Positions 35,880-42,739 of a stretch of DNA of 64,000 nt are shown here, one piece after another. Within the stretch, counting starts at the first letter, position 1. Each line of letters starts with the position of its first letter. The DNA is from Brevibacillus massiliensis. Its GTDB lineage: Bacteria > Bacillota > Bacilli > Brevibacillales > Brevibacillaceae. The stretch spans positions 62,001 to 126,000 of the forward strand of contig NZ_HE978546.1 of NCBI RefSeq assembly GCF_000311785.1, given 5' to 3'. The position numbers were made by a program, and so were the translations under genes. The notes under the pieces were generated by a model, which saw nothing but the letters and a program-made list of their open reading frames with translations, was not told where the DNA came from and did not search any database.

Positions 35880-37076
35880 ATGATGAATTTTGCTCTGACG
35901 GAAGAACAAGAAGCCGTCCGGAAGATGGTCCGCACCTTCGTAGACCGGGAAATCAATCCGCATATTCAAGAGTGGGACGCCAAAGGCCACTTTGAAACGT
36001 CGATTTTAAAACGGCTGGCCGAGCTGGACCTGATGGGCGTATGCATTCCGGAAAAGTACGGCGGCTCCGGCATGGACTACAATACGCTGGCCATCGTCTG
36101 CGAAGAGCTGGAGAGGGGCGATACGGCGTTTCGCACAGCGGTGTCCGTTCATACCGGATTGAACAGCATGACGATCCTGCAGTGGGGAGACGAATTTCAA
36201 AAGGAAAAGTACCTGGTTCCCCAGGCGCGCGGGCAAAAAGTGGCCGCTTTTGGCTTGACCGAGCCGAACGCCGGTTCCGATGTGGCCGCCATGCAGACAA
36301 CAGCCAGGCGCGAAGGCAGCGAATACATTCTGAACGGCTCCAAGACTTGGATCTCCCTGTGCGACGTGGCCGACAACTTCCTGATCTTTGCCAAAACAGA
36401 CAAAGAGAAGGGGCATCACGGCATTAGCTGCTTTATCGTGGAGCGCACTTTCCCCGGCGTTACGACCAAAGCGATCAAGGGCAAGCTGGGGATCCGCGCC
36501 GGAAACACCGGCGAGGTCTTTCTCGAAGACGTCCGTGTACCGGCAGAAAATCGGCTGGGCGAAGAGGGCGAAGGTTTTAAAATCGCCATGTCGGCGCTGG
36601 ACAACGGCCGATTCACCGTCGGCGCGGGCGCTTGCGGCCTGATCAACGCCAGCCTGGAGGCGAGCCTGAAGTACTGCCACGAGCGGAAGACATTTGGCAA
36701 GGAGATCGGCAAACACCAATTGGTTCAGCAGATGATCGCCAAAATGACGGCCAATCTGGAGATCTCCCGACTGCTGGTCTACCGGGCCGGATGGCTGAAA
36801 AATCAGGGCAAGCGCAACACCAGGGAAACCTCTCTGGCGAAGTGGTACGCCTGTGATGCCGCCTTCGAAGCGGCCAATGACGCCGTCCAAATCCACGGCG
36901 CGTACGGCTACTCCAACGAGTACCCGGTCGAACGCTTCCTGCGCAACGCCAAGGCGCCGGTCATCTACGAGGGCACCCGGGAGATCCACACGATCATGCA
37001 AGGAGAATACGCTCTCGGCTATCGGGTGGATAAACCGCTGCGCAAGATGCTGCCCGCCTGGCCGTTTGAAGAGTGA
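35880..37076 (+). CDS. Acyl-CoA dehydrogenase, glutaryl-CoA dehydrogenase-like
   Basis: A 398-residue FAD acyl-CoA dehydrogenase. It has the AFGLTEPNAGSDVAAM signature, the TWISL flavin contact and IHGAYGYSNEYPVERFLRNA. The catalytic Glu is in YEGTREIH (about residue 364). Arg 85 in FRTAVSVHTG aligns by eye with the arginine that holds the free carboxylate in glutaryl-CoA dehydrogenases (RSAMSVQ-type). This hints at a dicarboxylyl-CoA substrate, but many uncharacterised relatives share it. ATG 35880 has GGGAGG with nine bases of spacing and lies 15 bases after the CoA-transferase gene. It needs an electron-transfer flavoprotein, not encoded here. Confidence 0.88.
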   Translation: MMNFALTEEQEAVRKMVRTFVDREINPHIQEWDAKGHFETSILKRLAELDLMGVCIPEKYGGSGMDYNTLAIVCEELERGDTAFRTAVSVHTGLNSMTILQWGDEFQKEKYLVPQARGQKVAAFGLTEPNAGSDVAAMQTTARREGSEYILNGSKTWISLCDVADNFLIFAKTDKEKGHHGISCFIVERTFPGVTTKAIKGKLGIRAGNTGEVFLEDVRVPAENRLGEEGEGFKIAMSALDNGRFTVGAGACGLINASLEASLKYCHERKTFGKEIGKHQLVQQMIAKMTANLEISRLLVYRAGWLKNQGKRNTRETSLAKWYACDAAFEAANDAVQIHGAYGYSNEYPVERFLRNAKAPVIYEGTREIHTIMQGEYALGYRVDKPLRKMLPAWPFEE

Positions 37077-37149
37077 ACATTTTGAATTGACGTATCAGCC
37101 GTTCTTCGATATATTCTTGTCAACAGACCATGGCAGGGGGGATTGCGCG

Positions 37150-37479
37150 ATGGCGTCTCTCAATACGTATTTCATCGCCGGCCACGCCAGGCTTCCTCAG
37201 GGAATGGCGGCGAAAAGCATCTTTGACTCCCTGACGATCACGGTTGAAGTTGACAAGAAATACGGCGTTATTGTCGATGCTTCATGCACGTTGGCGACGG
37301 AACACGGCCGGGATTTCGTCGGAAGGATCCTGAAGGGGTTCTGCCTGCAAGACGGGGTGGATGAACTGATTGGACATCTGCAGGTGCATTACCGCGGAAA
37401 GGCGGCGAACGCCCTGACCGCGGCGCTGAAGGATTTGCACCAGCAGTACGAACAGCTTCATGTGGCGAAAGCGAAATGA
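37150..37479 (+). CDS. DUF3870 domain protein
   Basis: A 109-residue soluble protein, MASLNTYFIAGHARLPQGMA, with the family-like centre VDKKYGVIVDASCTLATEHG, and RILKGFCLQDG. It has no catalytic signature I recognise. ATG 37150 follows GGGGGGAT; longer in-frame readings overlap the acyl-CoA dehydrogenase. It is the third gene of the CoA-transferase/acyl-CoA dehydrogenase unit (73-base gap), before a strong terminator. DUF3870 genes are, as I recall, often found near CoA-dependent catabolic genes in Firmicutes, but no function is known. Confidence 0.8.
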   Translation: MASLNTYFIAGHARLPQGMAAKSIFDSLTITVEVDKKYGVIVDASCTLATEHGRDFVGRILKGFCLQDGVDELIGHLQVHYRGKAANALTAALKDLHQQYEQLHVAKAK

Positions 37480-37487
37480 GTGTTTAA

Positions 37488-37524
37488 GGAAAACAGGTGG
37501 GGATTTTAGCCCCACCTGTTTTAA
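37488..37524. terminator. Bidirectional terminator (DUF3870 / rhodanese)
   Basis: A perfect 11-bp stem, AACAGGTGGGG (37492-37502) with CCCCACCTGTT (37510-37520), and a 7-base loop. T-runs or A-runs occur on both sides. It lies between convergent genes. Confidence 0.88.
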
Positions 37525-37536
37525 CGCCTGCTCCGT

Positions 37537-37923
37537 TCACTTCACGATCTTGCCTTCCCACCCGAGAATCCCGCCGTGCAGGTGCGCAACCTCGGCGAAG
37601 CCGTTCTTGAGAAAGATGCGGCCCGCCGTCCTGCTGCGCATGCCGCTGCGGCAGTACAGGAAAATGCGCGTCTCCTTGGGAATCCCGCCGAGCTGCGACT
37701 TCAGCTTGGAGACGGGAATATTGACCGCTCCCTCAAGATGGCCGCTCTTGTACTCGTGCGGCTCGCGGACGTCGATCACCATTTTGTTCGGACTTGCTTT
37801 CGTCTGCTGGATAAATTCGACCGGGGTCAGTTTTTTCAAGCCCTTGATCGGCGCCAAAATCCGAAACAGCAGGATGGCTAAAAATACATAGACGATCATG
37901 TAGACAACCGTTGTCGGTTCCAC
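37537..37923 (-). CDS. Membrane-anchored rhodanese-like sulfurtransferase
   Basis: A 128-residue protein with one N-terminal membrane helix (about residues 6-24) and a single rhodanese domain: VIDVREPHEYKSGHLEGAVN, then the active-site loop YCRSGMRSRTA with the persulfide-carrying Cys. It lies 33 bases after a CstR-type repressor gene, in the same transcript. CstR systems control enzymes that clear sulfane sulfur, so detoxification or transfer of persulfide at the membrane is the likely role. Confidence 0.88.
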   Translation of the reverse strand: MEPTTVVYMIVYVFLAILLFRILAPIKGLKKLTPVEFIQQTKASPNKMVIDVREPHEYKSGHLEGAVNIPVSKLKSQLGGIPKETRIFLYCRSGMRSRTAGRIFLKNGFAEVAHLHGGILGWEGKIVK

Positions 37924-37956
37924 CTGTTCCCACCTCCATTGCGCAATAAACTGTAT

Positions 37957-38214
37957 TTATCTGCTTTTTACCAAAAGCTCGATCGCTTCTTTTACCAGTT
38001 TGCTCGTATCTCCGCCTGCATCTCGCTCTTCGACGATGCATTTCTCCAGGTTGGCCGCTACAATCGTCGCGATCGCTCGATCTGCCGCATTGCGGACCGC
38101 AGCCAATTGGCTGACGACCTCTTTGCAGTGTTTTTCTTCCTCCATCATGCGGAGAATCCCTCGTACCTGGCCCTCCAGCCGCTTCAGGCGGTTTTTGACT
38201 TCCTCCGTGTACAC
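37957..38214 (-). CDS. cstR: CsoR-family repressor, CstR-like persulfide sensor
   Basis: An 85-residue DUF156 repressor. The first conserved Cys is in EEEKHCKEVVSQLAAV, the second in AANLEKCIVEE. Copper sensors of the CsoR type have a His four residues before the second Cys; here that position is Asn, as in S. aureus CstR (ENLIEC), which senses persulfides by cross-linking the two Cys. The neighbouring rhodanese supports this. GTG 38214 has a GAGAGGTG site; an ATG nine codons earlier has none. Confidence 0.82.
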   Translation of the reverse strand: MYTEEVKNRLKRLEGQVRGILRMMEEEKHCKEVVSQLAAVRNAADRAIATIVAANLEKCIVEERDAGGDTSKLVKEAIELLVKSR

Positions 38215-38237
38215 TTCCCAACACCTCTCTTGTGTGA

Positions 38238-38263
38238 CCATACCTGTATACGTATATTATACC
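38238..38263 (-). promoter_or_regulatory. Promoter/operator of the cstR-rhodanese operon
   Basis: On the minus strand a TATAAT box (38256-38261) overlaps a dyad centred on TATACGTATA, flanked by GGTAT and AGGTAT half-sites. The layout, a dyad over the -10 box, fits self-repression by CstR. The -35 box is weak. Confidence 0.55.
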
Positions 38264-38298
38264 TTATCCGATGGTGCAGCAACAGGTAGTTACAAGCC

Positions 38299-38334
38299 AA
38301 CAGGCTGTTGACTAAGAGACGTCAACAGCCCGTT
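38299..38334. terminator. Terminator-like hairpin downstream of the MFS gene
   Basis: AACAGGCTGTTGAC (38299-38312) pairs with GTCAACAGCCCGTT (38321-38334), one mismatch, 8-base loop. The T-run is good only on the plus strand (AAGCTTTTTT), yet the adjacent genes run on the minus strand, so efficiency is uncertain. Confidence 0.5.
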
Positions 38335-38356
38335 AAGCTTTTTTCCGAAAAACAAA

Positions 38357-39610
38357 TCAAACTTCCACAGGCCGCTTCCATTCCATCCTCAGGGGCAGCC
38401 GGAAGGAAACCAGGCTTGCCAGCACCAGTACGACCGTAGCCATCCCGAAGGAGTACAAATGTGTCCCAAACGTCTCGTACCCCCACCCGCCCAGAAAAGA
38501 GCCTAGCGCTCCGCCGATCTGGTGGCCAAAGTACCCTAACCCGTATAGTACCCCCAGATGGCGGACGCCGTATAAATCTCCCAGGATGGCAGAAGAGAGT
38601 GCAGTGCTGCCCGCCCAGACGAACCCCCCAATCGCCGAGACGAGAAAGAGCTGCCAATTCGTCATGACCAGCACCAAGGAGAGAAAACCCAGTCCGCGAA
38701 TCAAATAGATTAAGGAAAGCATGTTTTTACGGGGAATCCGGTCGGAGATGACGCCCAGCATAACAGTGCTGAACATGGCGACGATCCCGATCAACCCGAT
38801 GCCAAACGAGGCCGAAACCTCCGCAAAACCGTGGTCTGTCAGCATCGGCACGCCATGCGATGCCAATAAATTCATGCTGAACCCGCAGGCAAACAGTCCG
38901 ATGCAAATCTGCCAAAACGGGCGGGTTTTTAACGCTTCCGTCCAGGCGTGAAGCGCTCTTTCCGCCATCGGCGGCCGGCTCGGGCCAGGCTTCCCCTGCT
39001 CGGTCCCTTCATCCGTCCCCGCCGGCGGGTCATCGCGGATCACAAAGATCGCCGCAGGCACGATCATCGCGACGAACAGGACGGCCAGCCAAATAAGTGT
39101 CTGGCGCCAATCTGTCATCTGGATCATCAAGGTGAACAGCGGCGTCATCACCGCGATCCCGGCCATCGAGCCGGTCGCGAGATAGAACAGCGCCTGGCCG
39201 CGCCGACGGGTAAACCAACGGCTGGTAACGGGCGTCAACACGACCGGGCTGGTAAAGGAAAGCCCCAGTGAAAGCAGAATCCCGTAAGACAACAGGAAGT
39301 TGACAGGATCATTGGTCAGCACGGTCCAGACGATCGATACAGCCACCATGCCCACTCCCATCAGCAGAACAGAGCGGGTGCTGAAGCGATCGAGCAGCCG
39401 CCCCGCGACAGGCATGCCGATCCCGTATACCAGCATGCTGACAGCCACAATGGCAGACAGCATGGTGCGGCTGATCTGCAAATCCTCTGCCATCGGCTTC
39501 AAAAACGGCCCGATTCCCAGCCGCGTCCCCACCGTCAACAACGTAATAATCGAGGATACAACGACAATATTCCAGCCAAAATACCATTTTCCGATACGTC
39601 GGGATCTCAT
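38357..39610 (-). CDS. MFS transporter
   Basis: A 417-residue, 12-helix MFS protein with an acidic central loop (around residues 195-215). The N-terminal motif is VYGIGMPVAGRLLDRFSTR. It resembles the oxalate/formate and monocarboxylate-type MFS group, like the protein at 2961-4259. ATG 39610 has GGGAG eight bases upstream; longer in-frame readings lack a ribosome site. No neighbour reveals its substrate. It is transcribed alone. Confidence 0.85.
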   Translation of the reverse strand: MRSRRIGKWYFGWNIVVVSSIITLLTVGTRLGIGPFLKPMAEDLQISRTMLSAIVAVSMLVYGIGMPVAGRLLDRFSTRSVLLMGVGMVAVSIVWTVLTNDPVNFLLSYGILLSLGLSFTSPVVLTPVTSRWFTRRRGQALFYLATGSMAGIAVMTPLFTLMIQMTDWRQTLIWLAVLFVAMIVPAAIFVIRDDPPAGTDEGTEQGKPGPSRPPMAERALHAWTEALKTRPFWQICIGLFACGFSMNLLASHGVPMLTDHGFAEVSASFGIGLIGIVAMFSTVMLGVISDRIPRKNMLSLIYLIRGLGFLSLVLVMTNWQLFLVSAIGGFVWAGSTALSSAILGDLYGVRHLGVLYGLGYFGHQIGGALGSFLGGWGYETFGTHLYSFGMATVVLVLASLVSFRLPLRMEWKRPVEV

Positions 39611-39686
39611 GGTCTCTCTACTCCCTTGCAGCTGAATATTCTTAATTGATTGACTTATTATAGCACAATCCCATCGGAACCATAGA

Positions 39687-39719
39687 AAAAAGAGAAGCAC
39701 CCTCTCACATCTGAGAGGG
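39687..39719 (-). terminator. Terminator of the IclR/M20 remnant
   Basis: CCCTCTCA (39700-39707) pairs with TGAGAGGG (39712-39719); on the minus strand a TCTCTTTTTT run follows. It now terminates only broken genes. Confidence 0.8.
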
Positions 39720-39734
39720 CACATGACCTGCCGT

Positions 39735-40088
39735 TTACCGCCTGTTGTCCACGCGAACATCGAGCAGCTTCAACGCTGATTTCACGAACATCCTGACGGC
39801 AATTTCAAACGAATCCTCATCCAGGTCAAAACGCGGATGGTGGTGGGGGTACACGATGCCTTTTTCCCGATTCCCGGCCCCGACATTAAAGAACGAGCCG
39901 GGCGCCTTCTGCAGGAAGGCGGAAAAATCCTCGCCGCCCATGCTCGGTTTCAGGTGGACCACGGCCTCGTCGCCAAATTCCTCGCGCGCGACCTCCTCCA
40001 GCTTCCGGGTTATTTCTTCGTCGTTGTAGACGGGACGATAGCCGTTTCGGTACTTGAACTCGTAGCCGGCGCCGTGAGCGGCCGTCAC
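39735..40088 (-). pseudogene. C-terminal fragment of an M20-family amidohydrolase
   Basis: About 117 codons of the end of an M20D aminoacylase/amidohydrolase: YEFKYRNGYRPVYNDEEITR, then KPSMGGEDFSAFLQKAPGSF and VYPHHHPRFDLDEDSFEIAV. It has the GGEDF and HHPRFD metal/active-site motifs of the C-terminal part. The N-terminal catalytic residues are gone, so it cannot be active. It is in frame with, and directly downstream of, an IclR fragment, so a deletion probably fused two genes. Confidence 0.82.
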
Positions 40089-40103
40089 ACCCTGGACGAT
40101 TTG

Positions 40104-40286
40104 CTATTTCTTGGTTTGCTCATCCTTAACCAGGAAGACTTGCTTTTCAAATGTGGCAAGGATCCGGTAAACGACAGAGTGGCTCATCCCCAATTCTTTG
40201 GAAAGTTCGCGAACGCCCCATACGGGATTTTCCCGTGTAAAGCTTTTCAGCAATTCAAGAGCGCTGTCCAGAGTTTTTAAAATCAG
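40104..40286 (-). pseudogene. N-terminal DNA-binding fragment of an IclR-family regulator
   Basis: About 60 codons: LKTLDSALELLKSFTRENPV, then WGVRELSKELGMSHSVVYRI and LATFEKQVFLVKDEQTKK, then TAG. This is a complete IclR helix-turn-helix without its effector domain. An AGAGGTGAT site lies upstream of a weak non-ATG start. Beyond the TAG the same frame continues into the M20 fragment, so the effector domain and the start of the peptidase gene were lost. A DNA-binding-only product might still be made, but an effect is speculative. Confidence 0.75.
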
Positions 40287-40308
40287 GAAGTATCACCTCT
40301 AGACCGAG

Positions 40309-40331
40309 ATTGTACCTATAATCGGTACAAT
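40309..40331. promoter_or_regulatory. Inverted repeat upstream of the IclR fragment
   Basis: ATTGTACC (40309-40316) and GGTACAAT (40324-40331) are perfect inverted copies, 7 bases apart; another GTACC follows. The position, upstream of the IclR start, fits an IclR operator that has outlived its regulator. Confidence 0.6.
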
Positions 40332-40502
40332 GTACCTTTCTTTATGTTAATTTATATTATATTCAGTCAATTCTTATTTTTCAATACAAATCTCGCCTAA
40401 GGGAGTCAGGCTGCACAAAAAAACGTTGGGGCCGCTTTGACCCGCAACGTTTTCCGAATGGCAACGTCTACCATGATAAGAGAAAGACGAGGAGGGAATG
40501 CG

Positions 40503-41735
40503 GTGAAGAAAACGGGTTACCAAATGGTTCTCCTTGCATTGTCCCTGCTGATCACCTTGACCGTCCTGCAAGGATATCCCGCTTCTGCCAAAACGGCCAG
40601 CGTAAACAGCAAAGTTTCCTACAAGGCACCGGACAGATACGATTACCAGGAGTATGTTTACCTGCAATGGTACGGGCTGGCACAGGCGACAAAAGCGACG
40701 ATCAAAGCAAAAAATGCAATCCCGGCGGAGGAATTCCAAAAAAATCAGCTGACATACAATTTGGAAGATATTTATGGGGAAAGCGTCTATACGAGACCTG
40801 CCGTCGTCTATTATCACGAAAACTCGAAACGCTCCTTTTTCCTGGCACTCTTCCACTTTATCGGCGTCCTTTCTCCGCACTACCCAGATGGGTATGATCC
40901 AAAAGGACTCGAAGAACAGATCGCTTCGATTGCCGACGAAGGGAAGAAAAGAGAAGCGATGAGAAAGCGCATCGATATTGAAGCCGAAGCGCGGATCCAG
41001 GCACTCATCGATCAGGGGTTTGTTTTAAAAGAGGAGGCGGAAGATCCGGAAGCGGAGCTGACCAAGACGCTGGTCGCTCATGTCCTTTATCGCATGTTTC
41101 AAAACGAGGTTCCTTACCAGAAGCGAAAGGCGGTTGCCAATACGGATGATATCGCTTTGCGCTGGGCTGTCGAGGTAGGCCTGCCCGGGTATCAGTTGGA
41201 CGAAAAGGGGAGGGTATTATCCGATGGCGAAAACTTTGCCGATCTGGAGAGAGCAAGTCTCTTCGATTTCCTCTACCTCTTCTTCCCCAGCCGCTGGACC
41301 GGGGAAGGATGGCAATATTATCAGTTTGATTTACACGAAAAGCCGGACTACAGCCAGTCCGATGTAAACTGGTTCCTGCGCATCAACGGTCAGCCTTACT
41401 ATAAAATGGTCAACTCCCCCTCCATTAACACTGGCGACAAGGCATTTTTGCAGGCGAAAGACAAGGCCGAAAAAGAACTGATCGCTTTCTTGCAAAAGAA
41501 TGTACTGTCGCTGATCAGTGAAGTCAGAACAGAGCTCCTGAAACCCCGGCTCTACAATTGGAAAGAAGATGTGATCGAGGATCCGCGCTTCAAGGGTTAT
41601 GTGACGGAATATCGCAAAAGCAAAAGCGAAAAAACGCTGCAAGCCGCCCATCAAGCGATACGCAAGGCCTATCGGCTTACCAGGGCTGAAGACTCCCTTG
41701 AGGTGATCCGCAGCGTATTTAAAAATATAAAATAA
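40503..41735 (+). CDS. Secreted protein of unknown function
   Basis: A 410-residue protein with a clear Sec signal peptide (KKTGYQMVLLALSLLITLTV, then cleavage after PASA) and no further membrane segment. GTG 40503 has a GAGGAGGGA site. The mature part is rich in charged and aromatic residues. Aromatic stretches include YDYQEYVYLQWYGLAQATKA, LFDFLYLFFPSRWTGEGWQY and WFLRINGQPYYKMVNSP. I do not recognise a family, catalytic motif, repeat or cell-wall anchor. The gene stands alone between remnants of other genes; base composition is slightly lower in GC than its neighbours. Probably exported and soluble. Confidence 0.7.
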   Translation: MKKTGYQMVLLALSLLITLTVLQGYPASAKTASVNSKVSYKAPDRYDYQEYVYLQWYGLAQATKATIKAKNAIPAEEFQKNQLTYNLEDIYGESVYTRPAVVYYHENSKRSFFLALFHFIGVLSPHYPDGYDPKGLEEQIASIADEGKKREAMRKRIDIEAEARIQALIDQGFVLKEEAEDPEAELTKTLVAHVLYRMFQNEVPYQKRKAVANTDDIALRWAVEVGLPGYQLDEKGRVLSDGENFADLERASLFDFLYLFFPSRWTGEGWQYYQFDLHEKPDYSQSDVNWFLRINGQPYYKMVNSPSINTGDKAFLQAKDKAEKELIAFLQKNVLSLISEVRTELLKPRLYNWKEDVIEDPRFKGYVTEYRKSKSEKTLQAAHQAIRKAYRLTRAEDSLEVIRSVFKNIK

Positions 41736-41848
41736 GCAAAACGGGATCCCGCAAGCATGCATATCCTCCCGCAAAAAAAGGGTTTTACGCAGCACGGACA
41801 GAAGCTGCCTGTAAATAGGAAATATTCATTCACCTGAGGGATGCTTAC

Positions 41849-42739
41849 GTGAAACGGGTAGAAGATATGATCCGCGAGAGTTCGATCTGGGCAGGCCTGA
41901 ATCGTCCCGGCATTACGCTTGAAGATGCCGATGTCGCTGTATTCGGAATTCCTTACGATGGAGGCGTAAGCTTTCGCTCCGGAGCCGCGCAGGGACCGCG
42001 GGCCATCCGCCAGATAACCTATACCATCCACCCGACGACGGAAAGATGGGAAAATATAAAAGGGATCGACCGGGCTGTCGAAAAACCGTTCGGGATTATC
42101 CACATCGACGCCCGCTTCGATTTGTGTGACGAGATGGGCGGCGATCCTCTCTCCCACGGCTCTACCGAAAGAAGGGCGCTGGAACTCAAACACGTCAGCG
42201 ACACGGAAAGCATCTTTTTTGTCGGCATCCGCTCGGACGAATTGGAAGAGCTGGAGTTTATCCGCCAGCATAACATCATCGGGGCTATGGACGTCCGCCG
42301 CAATGGCGTCGCCAAAACCCTGGCTGCCATCAAGGAAAAAATGGACTAGTTTGATCACATCTACATTACGGTTGACATCGACTCGATCGACCCCGCTTAC
42401 GCCCCGGGTACAGGCACGCCTCAATTTGGCGGCTTGGACAGCCGGGAATTGCTGGATTTGCTCTACGGGTTGTTTGAACTTCCGGTCATCGGCTTTGATG
42501 TCGTCGAAGTAGCTCCCAAATTGGATGATGCGCATATCGCCGTATTTGCAGCGAGAAAGATTTTGACGGAGTGCGGTCACCACTGGCGAAAAAAGAAACA
42601 GATTCGGGGATCCTATGAAACCGGACCGAGCAGGAAGCAGGCAAAGCTCCCTGTCACCAGCGACAGGGAGCTTTGCCGTTTGTCAATGTCACGCAAGCCA
42701 GGAAGGCTGCGAGATGACAGCTTGTCCGGCGACGGCTGA
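41849..42739 (+). pseudogene. Agmatinase/arginase-family gene, multiply damaged
   Basis: A ureohydrolase by its start (FGIPYDGGVSFRSGAAQGPR, then AIRQ) and end (HIYITVDIDSIDPAYAPGTG, then TPQFGGLDSRELL). There are three defects. About 50-60 residues carrying the GGDHS metal motif are missing between TIHPTTERWENIK and EKPFGIIHID. The second motif reads DARFD instead of DAHFD, losing a manganese ligand. Codon 167 (42347-42349) is TAG, although the frame continues. The literal frame ends at 42739, beyond a terminator at 42640-42677, so the original stop is also lost. It cannot be active. Confidence 0.85.
42640..42677. terminator. Strong terminator between convergent genes
   Basis: A perfect 16-bp stem, GGCAAAGCTCCCTGTC (42640-42655) with its complement at 42662-42677, and a 6-base loop, followed by GTTTGTC. 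It serves the agmatinase remnant (plus) and possibly aconitase X (minus). Confidence 0.85.

Noticed and set aside
34428-35990. Open frame of 520 codons on the minus strand across the CoA-transferase gene
   Set aside because: It is antisense to a clear CaiB-family gene, has no domain I recognise and no ribosome site; high GC explains long antisense frames.
40420-40452. Hairpin AACGTTGGGG/CCCGCAACGTT before the secreted protein gene
   Set aside because: Imperfect, in no clear position for a terminator; left out as a feature.
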